Below, one piece after another: positions 1 through 5,084 of a DNA stretch of 7,270 bases. A program made the position numbers and the translations under genes. This stretch comes from Marivivens sp. (lineage in GTDB: Bacteria > Pseudomonadota > Alphaproteobacteria > Rhodobacterales > Rhodobacteraceae). Each line of letters starts with the position of its first letter. Position 1 is the stretch's first letter. Location: assembly GCA_024642185.1 (NCBI GenBank), contig JAHEBR010000102.1, positions 1 through 7,270 on the forward strand, in the 5' to 3' direction. The notes under the pieces were generated by a model, which did not search any database, was not told where the DNA came from, and was given only the letters and a program-made list of their open reading frames with translations.

Positions 1-1131
1 CGCGGCTATGACGTGATCCTGCTCGACGCCCATCGCGCGGGCTTTGGCGCCTCGGGCCGCAACGGCGGGCAGGTGTCGGGCACGCAGCGCCTTGATCAGG
101 ACGAGCTTGAGAAGATGGTCGGCCTCGAAGCCGCGCGCGGGCTTTGGGAGATCGGGCAGGAATCGGTCAAGGTTCTGCGCGGGCTGATCGAGGCGCACAA
201 GATCGACGCAGCTTGGGTCTCCGGTGTGATCCACGCGGATCATCGGGCGCGGTTTGTGCCGCATAGCCAGGCCTATGCAGAAAAACTGCAAAAAGATTAT
301 GGCTACGACCTGATCCGAGCGCTCGACAAGTCGGAAATCCGCAATCTTGTGGGCTCTGATGCCTACCACGGTGGCACGCTCGATATGGGGTCGGGCCATA
401 TCCATCCGCTGCGATTTGCCTTCGGTCTGGCCGAGGCCTGCTTGGCCAAAGGCGTGCGGATCTTCGAGAAGAGCCGTGTTCTGGGCGTCGACGAAGGCGA
501 TCCGGCGACGGTGCGCACTGACGAAGCTCGCATAAAGGCCAGGTTCGTCGTGCTCGGCGCCAACGGCTATCTGGGGCATATGCAGGGCCGTGTCGCGGCG
601 CGGGTCATGCCGATCAACAACTTCATCGTCGCGACCGAGCCTTTGGGCAAGGATCGCGCCCGCGATCTGATCCGCGAAAACCACGCCGTCGCCGACAGCA
701 AGTTCGTCATCAACTATTTCCGCCTGTCGGAAGACAATCGGCTGCTCTTTGGCGGCACCGAAAGTTATGGCTACCGCTTCCCGCGTGACATCGCCGGCAA
801 CGTGCGCAAACCCATGGAAGAGATCTATCCGCAGCTCAAAGGCGCCCGGATCGACTATGCCTGGGGTGGAACGCTCGGCATCACCATGAACCGGATGCCG
901 CATTTCGAAAGGCTTGCGGGCAATATCCTGACCGCCTCGGGCTATTCCGGCCATGGGGTCGCGATGGCGACAATGGGCGGTAAGATGGCAGCCGACGCGA
1001 TCGCGGGGCAGGCGGAGCAGTTTGATCTGATGGCGAGCGTGCCGACGCAACGCTTCCCCGGCGGGGCACTCCTGCGCGAGCCGCTTCTGGCGGCGGCGAT
1101 GTTGTGGTTCTCGCTTCGGGACCGTCTCTAG
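1..1131 (+). CDS. puuB: Gamma-glutamylputrescine oxidase-like FAD-dependent oxidoreductase (5' end cut by window)
   Basis: The reading frame is open from base 1 to TAG at 1129-1131, giving 376 visible residues. The start and the GxGxxG dinucleotide-binding segment, about 50 residues, lie left of the window. Visible landmarks are GASGRNGGQ (visible residues 16-24), SGHIHPL, a YFRLSEDNRLLFGG-type segment, PQLKGARIDY, the C-terminal FAD-contacting stretch with SGYSGHGV (about 313-320) and a terminal SLRDRL. From recall these occur in the same order in E. coli PuuB (about 426 residues), which oxidises gamma-glutamylputrescine to the aldehyde with O2, releasing ammonia and H2O2, in the cytoplasm. 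The DAO superfamily assignment is firm. The exact substrate is inferred; related deaminating oxidases share this fold. It ends 3 bases from the convergent GntR gene. Partner puu genes, if present, would be upstream and out of view. Confidence 0.75.
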   Translation, partial: RGYDVILLDAHRAGFGASGRNGGQVSGTQRLDQDELEKMVGLEAARGLWEIGQESVKVLRGLIEAHKIDAAWVSGVIHADHRARFVPHSQAYAEKLQKDYGYDLIRALDKSEIRNLVGSDAYHGGTLDMGSGHIHPLRFAFGLAEACLAKGVRIFEKSRVLGVDEGDPATVRTDEARIKARFVVLGANGYLGHMQGRVAARVMPINNFIVATEPLGKDRARDLIRENHAVADSKFVINYFRLSEDNRLLFGGTESYGYRFPRDIAGNVRKPMEEIYPQLKGARIDYAWGGTLGITMNRMPHFERLAGNILTASGYSGHGVAMATMGGKMAADAIAGQAEQFDLMASVPTQRFPGGALLREPLLAAAMLWFSLRDRL

Positions 1132-1134
1132 GCG

Positions 1135-1785
1135 CTATTTCTCAAGCGATTTGCGGATCTGCTCGAAACCCTGCTCGATATCGTCGTGAATGGCGCGGCT
1201 GACCGCTTCCGGATCGCCCGCGCGAAGGCCCGCGATCGCGTCGATATGTTTGTCGGGCAGATTCGAGGTGCCGAACCGGCCGCCCATGACCCGAAGCGAT
1301 GGGCCCATGCGGAGCCAAAGTTCGTCAGCCAGCGAGATCATGATTTCTGCGCCGGAGATGGCGTAGAGTGCCGAGTGAAACTCGTGGTTGCGGAACAGAT
1401 AGGACCGCACGTCGCCGCGAGCGATGGCCTTGTTCATCTCGGCGTCGATGGCTTCCAGCCGTGCAATGTCTTTGGCGGTAACATTCTCTGTCGCCCAGAA
1501 GGCAAGCTGCGGCTCTAGCGCAAGGCGGGCAAAGGCCAGCTCGTCGATCTGGTCGAGCGTCAAAACGGGAACAGAAACCCGCCGGTTGCCTTGGAAGACG
1601 AGCGCGCTTTCCGAGGTCAGACGCCGGATCGCCTCGCGCACCGGGGTCATGCCCGCATCGAGCGATGCGACCAGACCTTGGATCGTCACGGCCTGACCGG
1701 GTTCAAGCTCGCCACACAGGATCATTTCCCGCAACTTGCGGTAGACCAGCTCGTGGGCGGGAGGCTTGTTGGCCGTGTTGTTCAA
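1135..1785 (-). CDS. GntR-family transcriptional regulator with FCD ligand domain
   Basis: This 216-residue protein has an N-terminal GntR winged helix-turn-helix (about residues 10-72; HELVYRKLREMILCGELEPG, then a MTPVREAIRRL recognition region) and an all-helical C-terminal FCD domain (about 78-210). It should bind DNA as a dimer and respond to a small carboxylated ligand that the sequence does not reveal. FCD metal-site candidates are N133, H137 and H180; the usual last His position is D202 (with H200 nearby). The start is TTG at 1785-1783. A GAGG lies 7 bases upstream of it and an in-frame TGA lies just beyond, so no longer start exists; the next ATG would be residue 21, inside the DNA-binding domain. 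It is convergent with the puuB-like gene and divergent from opp, so it probably controls itself and a neighbour. FadR subfamily is firm; target and effector are not known. Confidence 0.9.
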   Translation of the reverse strand: MNNTANKPPAHELVYRKLREMILCGELEPGQAVTIQGLVASLDAGMTPVREAIRRLTSESALVFQGNRRVSVPVLTLDQIDELAFARLALEPQLAFWATENVTAKDIARLEAIDAEMNKAIARGDVRSYLFRNHEFHSALYAISGAEIMISLADELWLRMGPSLRVMGGRFGTSNLPDKHIDAIAGLRAGDPEAVSRAIHDDIEQGFEQIRKSLEK

Positions 1786-1818
1786 TCGAAAACCTCAAAT
1801 ACCTATGCGGGACATCTC

Positions 1819-1847
1819 ATAATGGCAGGGGATCGAGAATTGATCAA
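1819..1847 (-). promoter_or_regulatory. Candidate gntR promoter overlapping a TTGATCAA palindrome
   Basis: On the minus strand TTGATC (1847-1842) and CATTAT (1824-1819) are separated by 17 bases and each match the sigma-70 consensus at 4 of 6 positions. Transcription would begin near 1812, about 27 bases before the TTG start, with the GAGG ribosome binding site between. The -35 hexamer sits inside the perfect 8-bp palindrome TTGATCAA (1840-1847), which would suit autorepression. Predicted by eye only. Confidence 0.35.
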
Positions 1848-1851
1848 ATCC
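1840..1851. promoter_or_regulatory. Candidate operator, copy 1 (TTGATCAAATCC)
   Basis: The 12-mer TTGATCAAATCC contains the palindrome TTGATCAA and overlaps the -35 of the candidate gntR promoter. It matches the site at 2254-2265 at 11 of 12 bases. Short AT-rich dyads are the usual kind of target for GntR/FCD regulators, and the position would allow autorepression. Binding is inferred from position and repetition only. Confidence 0.35.
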
Positions 1852-1859
1852 ATTCCGGC

Positions 1860-1873
1860 GAAATCGCCGCCAA
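1860..1873. repeat. 14-bp direct repeat, copy 1 (GAAATCGCCGCCAA)
   Basis: It is identical to 2186-2199. This copy can take part in two mutually exclusive hairpins: CGGCG/CGCCG with an AAAT loop (1856-1869), and GCCGCC/GGCGGC with a 10-base loop (1866-1887). AATCCA lies shortly upstream of both copies (1847-1852 and 2179-2184), so the shared block may be longer and interrupted by a few bases. Confidence 0.6.
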
Positions 1874-1926
1874 ATTCCAAAGGCGGCCCCATGCATGAAA
1901 CTGGCTTCGGCAGGGGTGGGTGATTC

Positions 1927-1975
1927 TTGACAAGGAAAGCTCCATCAAAAAATATTTAAAATACTGATATATAAT
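1927..1975 (+). promoter_or_regulatory. AT-rich, promoter-like island
   Basis: A perfect TTGACA (1927-1932) begins a very AT-rich stretch that includes AATATT (1951-1956, 18 bases after it) and a perfect TATAAT (1970-1975). The two perfect hexamers are 37 bases apart and cannot form one promoter; each has only a weak partner. AATCAA at 1973-1978 begins a stretch close to the IHF consensus, with one mismatch in its second half. The island stands out from the GC-rich surroundings and is the likeliest DNA-opening or bending site in the intergenic region. Confidence 0.3.
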
Positions 1976-2166
1976 CAAAAAGATGGAAGTTCTTATTGCT
2001 GGAACCTTTGGTTTTGGGCCGGTTTGGCGCCAGGATTACCGTAAAACAGCTCAGCAATTCGGGTTCTTTGCAGAGCGCAACGCGTGCGAGTTGTTGATGG
2101 TCAAATTCCGATGAGACGTGCTGCCGGAGGGGCTGGAACTGTCAGTTTTAGGTCCGAATCGGTCTG

Positions 2167-2185
2167 ATTGGTTGCGCAATCCAAT
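2167..2185. promoter_or_regulatory. 19-bp dyad, possible operator (ATTGG-TTGCGCAA-T-CCAAT)
   Basis: ATTGG (2167-2171) and CCAAT (2181-2185) are inverted repeats around the perfect palindrome TTGCGCAA (2172-2179), with one extra T breaking the symmetry. As DNA it looks like a dimeric regulator site; as RNA it would fold into a stem with a bulge. No regulator can be assigned. Confidence 0.3.
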
Positions 2186-2199
2186 GAAATCGCCGCCAA
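2186..2199. repeat. 14-bp direct repeat, copy 2 (GAAATCGCCGCCAA)
   Basis: This is the second exact copy of the element at 1860-1873. Here the GCCGCC arm (2192-2197) can pair with GG plus CGGC (2202-2208) around one bulged C and an AAGA loop. A GCCGCC-initiated hairpin therefore exists at both copies although the opposing arms differ. Confidence 0.6.
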
Positions 2200-2253
2200 G
2201 AGGCCGGCAGGTCGCGAAATTAAATTACACGACCGCGAAGCACAGCGATATTT

Positions 2254-2265
2254 TTGATTAAATCC
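2254..2265. promoter_or_regulatory. Candidate operator, copy 2 (TTGATTAAATCC)
   Basis: This 12-mer differs at one base from copy 1 at 1840-1851 and lies 184 bases before the oppA start. Its first six bases, TTGATT, could themselves act as a -35 for rightward transcription, but no good -10 follows at 16-18 bases. If both copies bind the divergent GntR protein, it would couple its own level to opp expression. Confidence 0.3.
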
Positions 2266-2307
2266 CTGCCTTTCCCGGTAACTCACCCAAAAAGTCGAGG
2301 CTTACGT

Positions 2308-2358
2308 ATGGTAAACATGAAATCTGCTCTTGCTAATTTCGTGCAGACAAAAAAATAA
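2308..2358 (+). CDS. Possible 16-residue leader peptide upstream of oppA
   Basis: ATG at 2308 opens a 16-codon frame (MVNMKSALANFVQTKK) ending at TAA 2356-2358. GAGG at 2297-2300 sits 7 bases upstream, which is ideal ribosome binding site spacing. It stops 91 bases before the oppA ATG. It has no homology I recognise and no run of one amino acid as in classical attenuators. It would be translated only if the opp transcript begins upstream of about 2295; the alternative promoter at 2330-2359 would exclude it. Confidence 0.2.
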   Translation: MVNMKSALANFVQTKK

Positions 2359-2359
2359 T
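2330..2359 (+). promoter_or_regulatory. Candidate oppA promoter
   Basis: TTGCTA (2330-2335) and AATAAT (2354-2359) are 18 bases apart and match sigma-70 consensus at 4 and 5 of 6 positions. A transcript would start near 2366 and have a leader of about 85 bases containing the hairpins at 2375-2389 and 2408-2432. Predicted by eye. Confidence 0.3.
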
Positions 2360-2374
2360 CGCTCCATTGTCGCA

Positions 2375-2389
2375 CCAGCCTCGCGCTGG
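2375..2389 (+). other. Leader hairpin (CCAGC/GCTGG)
   Basis: CCAGC (2375-2379) and GCTGG (2385-2389) form a 5-bp stem with a CTCGC loop. A shifted pairing, CAGCC (2376-2380) with GGCTG (2388-2392), is also possible. No T run follows, so it is not a terminator; it may be an mRNA 5'-end structure. Confidence 0.25.
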
Positions 2390-2407
2390 CTGTGAGAAGA
2401 AACCGAC

Positions 2408-2432
2408 GTGATTGCCGGATTAACCGGTTCAC
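2408..2432 (+). promoter_or_regulatory. Hairpin directly upstream of the oppA ribosome binding site
   Basis: GTGA (2408-2411) pairs with TCAC (2429-2432), and GCCGG (2414-2418) with CCGGT (2424-2428, including one G-U pair), around an ATTAA loop with a two-base bulge. The stem ends only a few bases before the AAAGGGAGAG ribosome binding site (2434-2443). It could protect the mRNA 5' end or tune ribosome access. The DNA also contains the 8-bp palindrome AACCGGTT (2422-2429). Confidence 0.35.
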
Positions 2433-2449
2433 AAAAGGGAGAGTACTCA

Positions 2450-4069
2450 ATGAAAATCAAAACGACCCTCATGGCGTCGACCGCCGCGCTGCTCGTGCTT
2501 TCGGGCGCAGCTTTTGCTGCCAGCCCGATGGCAGGCGAGACGCTGGCCGCCGACCAGACCTTCACCTATCAGGACATCGACGAGAGCCCCTCGATCGACC
2601 CGGGCATGGTTGAAGACGTTTCGGGTTCGGCTGTTGACCGCAACCTGTTCGAAGGCCTGATGAACCAGGATGCCGACGGCAACCTGATCCCCGGCGTGGC
2701 CACTGGCTATGACATCTCCGACGACAAGATGACCTACACCTTCCACCTGCGCGACAACGCCGTGTGGTCGAACGGTGATCCGGTCACGGCTGGTGACTTC
2801 GTCTACGCTTGGCGCCGCGCCGCCGATCCGGCGACCGCTTCGCCCTATGCTTGGTTCGTAACCGACATCACCGGTATCGTTGGCGCTGGCGCCGTCGGCT
2901 CGGGCGATGCCGCTCCGGAAACCCTTGGTGTTGAAGCTGTCGACGATCACACCCTTGTTGTGCATCTCGAGCGCCCGGTTCCCTACTTCGTGCAGACCGT
3001 GACCCACGCCACCATGTTCCCGGTGCCGCAGGCAACCATCGAAGCGCATGGCGCCGAGTGGACCCGCCCCGAGAACATCGTCGGCAACGGCGCCTATGTT
3101 CTGACCGAGCACGTTCCGCAGGAGCGCATGGTCATGGAGCGCAACACCAGCTACTGGAACGACAGCGCGACCGTCATCAACAAGGTTGTTCGTCTGATCA
3201 TCAACGACGAGACTCAGGGCTTCACCCGTTGGCAGGCCGGCGAGCTTGACCTCGCGATCGTTCCGACCGGTCAGTATCTTTCGCTGAAAGAGCAGTATCC
3301 GGCCGAGATCTACTCGAACCCGCGCCTCTGCACCTACTACTACAACTTCAACGTTCGCGCCGATGGCCCGGCTTGGGCGCAAGACGTTCGCGTCCGTCAG
3401 GCTCTGAACCTCGGCTTCGACCGTTCGGTCATCACCGAAGGCATCCTGCAGGCTGGCCAGATCCCGGCCTACACCTTCACGCCGCCGACCACTGCTGGCT
3501 TCACTGTGCCGGTCGTCGAGGCAGCTGCGATGACGCAGGAAGAGCGGACCGCCAAAGCCAAGGCGCTTCTGGAAGAAGCCGGCTACGGTTCGGACAACCC
3601 GATCAGCCTCGAAGTTCTCTACAACACCTCGGAAGGCCACAAGTCGATCGCCATCGCGATCAGCCAGATGTGGAAAGAGAACCTCGGGATCGAAGCCACC
3701 ATCAACAACATGGAATGGGGTACCTTCCTCGAGGCCCGCGGTGCAGGCCAGTTCGAGATCTCCCGTGCCGGCTGGTGTGGTGACTACAACGAGGCCTCGA
3801 CCTTCCTCGACCTCTACAACTCGACCTCGGGCTACAACGACTCCGGCTACAACAGCGCCGAAGTTGACGCCCTCCTCGCCGAAGCCAAGACTGCAGAAGA
3901 CCCGCAGCCTCTGTACACGCAGGTTGAGACGATCGCTGCTGCTGACGCTCCGATCATCCCGATCTACTTCTACACCTCGGTTGGCGCACGTCAGGCAACC
4001 CTCAAGGGCTGGCCGGACAACAACGTCGAGAACAACTGGTACGCTCGCGACCTTTACAAGGTCGAGTAA
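2450..4069 (+). CDS. oppA: Periplasmic oligopeptide-binding protein OppA
   Basis: This 539-residue family 5 solute-binding protein delivers peptides to the OppBCDF permease. ATG 2450 is chosen because GGGAG lies 8 bases upstream and because the protein then begins with a classic Sec signal peptide (MKIKTT, hydrophobic core, cut after AFA at about residue 23). An earlier in-frame GTG at 2408 would bury that signal. E. coli OppA hallmarks recalled from the family are present: LFEGLM, SNGDPVTAGDFVYAWRR, TASPYAWF, LCTYYYNFN (C294), LYNTSEGHKS and RAGWCGDYNEA (C443). The cysteine spacing fits the known OppA disulfide, and D445 matches the aspartate that anchors the peptide N-terminus, favouring oligopeptides over dipeptides. 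Codons such as GTT and GCT are more frequent than in the downstream genes, consistent with high expression. MppA-like murein peptide uptake is an alternative. Confidence 0.93.
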   Translation: MKIKTTLMASTAALLVLSGAAFAASPMAGETLAADQTFTYQDIDESPSIDPGMVEDVSGSAVDRNLFEGLMNQDADGNLIPGVATGYDISDDKMTYTFHLRDNAVWSNGDPVTAGDFVYAWRRAADPATASPYAWFVTDITGIVGAGAVGSGDAAPETLGVEAVDDHTLVVHLERPVPYFVQTVTHATMFPVPQATIEAHGAEWTRPENIVGNGAYVLTEHVPQERMVMERNTSYWNDSATVINKVVRLIINDETQGFTRWQAGELDLAIVPTGQYLSLKEQYPAEIYSNPRLCTYYYNFNVRADGPAWAQDVRVRQALNLGFDRSVITEGILQAGQIPAYTFTPPTTAGFTVPVVEAAAMTQEERTAKAKALLEEAGYGSDNPISLEVLYNTSEGHKSIAIAISQMWKENLGIEATINNMEWGTFLEARGAGQFEISRAGWCGDYNEASTFLDLYNSTSGYNDSGYNSAEVDALLAEAKTAEDPQPLYTQVETIAAADAPIIPIYFYTSVGARQATLKGWPDNNVENNWYARDLYKVE

Positions 4070-4091
4070 TCGACAAGTTGATCTGAACCCG

Positions 4092-4122
4092 CCGCGCCCC
4101 CAAACGGGGGCGCGGAACTTTT
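4092..4122 (+). terminator. Intercistronic hairpin after oppA (leaky terminator or mRNA-stabilising stem)
   Basis: CCGCGCCCCC (4092-4101) pairs perfectly with GGGGGCGCGG (4106-4115) around an AAAC loop, giving ten GC pairs. A short, interrupted U tract (AACTTTT, to 4122) follows. A strong stem with a weak U tract between a binding-protein gene and its permease genes commonly trims downstream transcription or protects the upstream mRNA from 3' decay, giving excess OppA over OppBCDF. Confidence 0.75.
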
Positions 4123-4149
4123 AATCTCTACTCTGATAGGGATCCCCCG

Positions 4150-5073
4150 ATGTTCACCTATATCGCGCGCCGCCTTACGGTGGCTGTCCCGACGATCCTG
4201 ATCCTGGTCACGATCTCGTTCGTTCTCATGTGGTCTGCGCCCGGCAGCCCTTTCATGGGCGAAAAGCTCCCGCCGCCGGAAGTCATGGCTGCCCTTGAAG
4301 CCAAGTACGGCCTGGACCAGCCCTATTGGAAGCAATACCTCGACTATCTGACGAACGTGATCTTCCACTTCGATTTTGGCCCGTCGTTCAAGTTCAAGGA
4401 CCGCACGGTTAATGACATCATCGCGCAGGGTTTCCCCGTTACGCTGACCTACGGCTTCTGGTCGTTCATCGTGGCCGTGATCTTTGGCGTGGGCCTCGGC
4501 GTTACCGCAGCGATCCGCCATAATACCTGGCTGGATTATCTTGCGGTTGGCTTCGCCATCGGCTCGCAGTCGATCCCCAACTACGTTATGGCGCCGATCC
4601 TTGTGCTGGTCTTTACCCTCTGGCTTGGCTGGCTGCCGGGCGGTGGCTGGGAAGGCGGGACATGGGATCACATCATCATGCCGGTGATCGCGCTCTCGAC
4701 CTCGTATTTCGCCTCGATCGCGCGAATTACGCGCTCGTCGATGCTTGAAGTGCTGAACTCGGGCTTCATCCGCACCGCCAAGGCCAAGGGCCTGCCGATG
4801 AGCCGCGTTATCCTCAAGCACGCGCTCAAGCCCGCGCTCCTGCCGGTTCTGTCCTACCTCGGGCCCGCCTTTGTTGGCATGGTCACCGGTTCGGTCATCA
4901 TCGACCAGTATTTCTCGACCGGCGGCATCGGCCAATTCTTCGTGAACTCGGCCTTCAACCGGGATTATTCGACCATGATGGGCATCACCATCCTCGTCGG
5001 CACCCTGACGATCATCTTCAACCTTCTTGTCGACGTGCTCTACGCATGGATCGACCCGAAGATCCGGTACTGA
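4150..5073 (+). CDS. oppB: Oligopeptide ABC transporter permease OppB
   Basis: A 307-residue inner-membrane protein matching E. coli OppB (306 residues) in length and from end to end as I recall it. It has an N-terminal helix (about 9-29) followed by the family's APGSPF and LPPPEVMAALEAKYGL periplasmic segment. Five more membrane segments lie at roughly 97-121, 131-158, 174-192, 232-252 and 277-299. The EAA-type cytoplasmic loop that contacts an ATPase is at about 208-228 (RTAKAKGLP then HALKPALLPV), with GGIGQ at 258-262 and the terminal IDPKIRY. With OppC it forms the peptide channel. The ribosome binding site is a modest AGGG (4138-4141), 8 bases before ATG and part of the palindrome GGGATCCC, which may limit initiation. 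It lies 80 bases after oppA, past the hairpin. Confidence 0.95.
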   Translation: MFTYIARRLTVAVPTILILVTISFVLMWSAPGSPFMGEKLPPPEVMAALEAKYGLDQPYWKQYLDYLTNVIFHFDFGPSFKFKDRTVNDIIAQGFPVTLTYGFWSFIVAVIFGVGLGVTAAIRHNTWLDYLAVGFAIGSQSIPNYVMAPILVLVFTLWLGWLPGGGWEGGTWDHIIMPVIALSTSYFASIARITRSSMLEVLNSGFIRTAKAKGLPMSRVILKHALKPALLPVLSYLGPAFVGMVTGSVIIDQYFSTGGIGQFFVNSAFNRDYSTMMGITILVGTLTIIFNLLVDVLYAWIDPKIRY

Positions 5074-5084
5074 GGGGGCTGATA

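Larger units (their letters stand above)
1786..2449. other. 664-bp intergenic regulatory region between gntR and oppA
   Basis: No convincing gene lies here. The region holds the probable gntR promoter (1819-1847), one copy each of two repeated motifs near its left side (1840-1873) and again at 2186-2265, an AT-rich island at about 1933-1982, a 19-bp dyad (2167-2185), a 16-codon open frame with a ribosome binding site (2308-2358), a possible oppA promoter (2330-2359) and two hairpins in the oppA leader. Codon composition of the short open frames is far less G/C-ending than in the flanking genes, which argues that most of this is non-coding control sequence. It is long for a divergent promoter region in so compact a segment, leaving room for a small RNA or a long leader. 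Confidence 0.7.

Noticed and set aside
2210..2234. GGTCG/CGACC inverted repeat with a 15-base loop
   Set aside because: Five pairs with a long loop are expected by chance in a region of this size; no U tract or conserved context supports it.
2101..2286. Small minus-strand frames in the intergenic region (including 2302-2565)
   Set aside because: There is no convincing ribosome binding site, no recognisable protein, and they overlap dyads or the oppA start.
2408..2449. In-frame GTG 14 codons upstream as the oppA start
   Set aside because: It would put a hydrophilic stretch before a clear signal peptide, lacks a ribosome binding site, and the GGGAG before ATG 2450 would be inside the gene.
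2447..3640. 397-codon open frame on the minus strand inside oppA
   Set aside because: It lies fully antisense to a strongly supported gene, has no recognisable domain and follows from GC-rich codon composition leaving few antisense stops.
4054..4935. 293-codon minus-strand open frame antisense to oppB
   Set aside because: Composition is low-complexity, rich in Arg, Asp and His, as expected from the reverse of a membrane-protein gene; no domain or ribosome binding site was seen.
5046..5084. Earlier in-frame ATG at 5046 for oppC
   Set aside because: It lies inside oppB without a good ribosome binding site, whereas GAGGGGG precedes ATG 5085 and the resulting length fits OppC.
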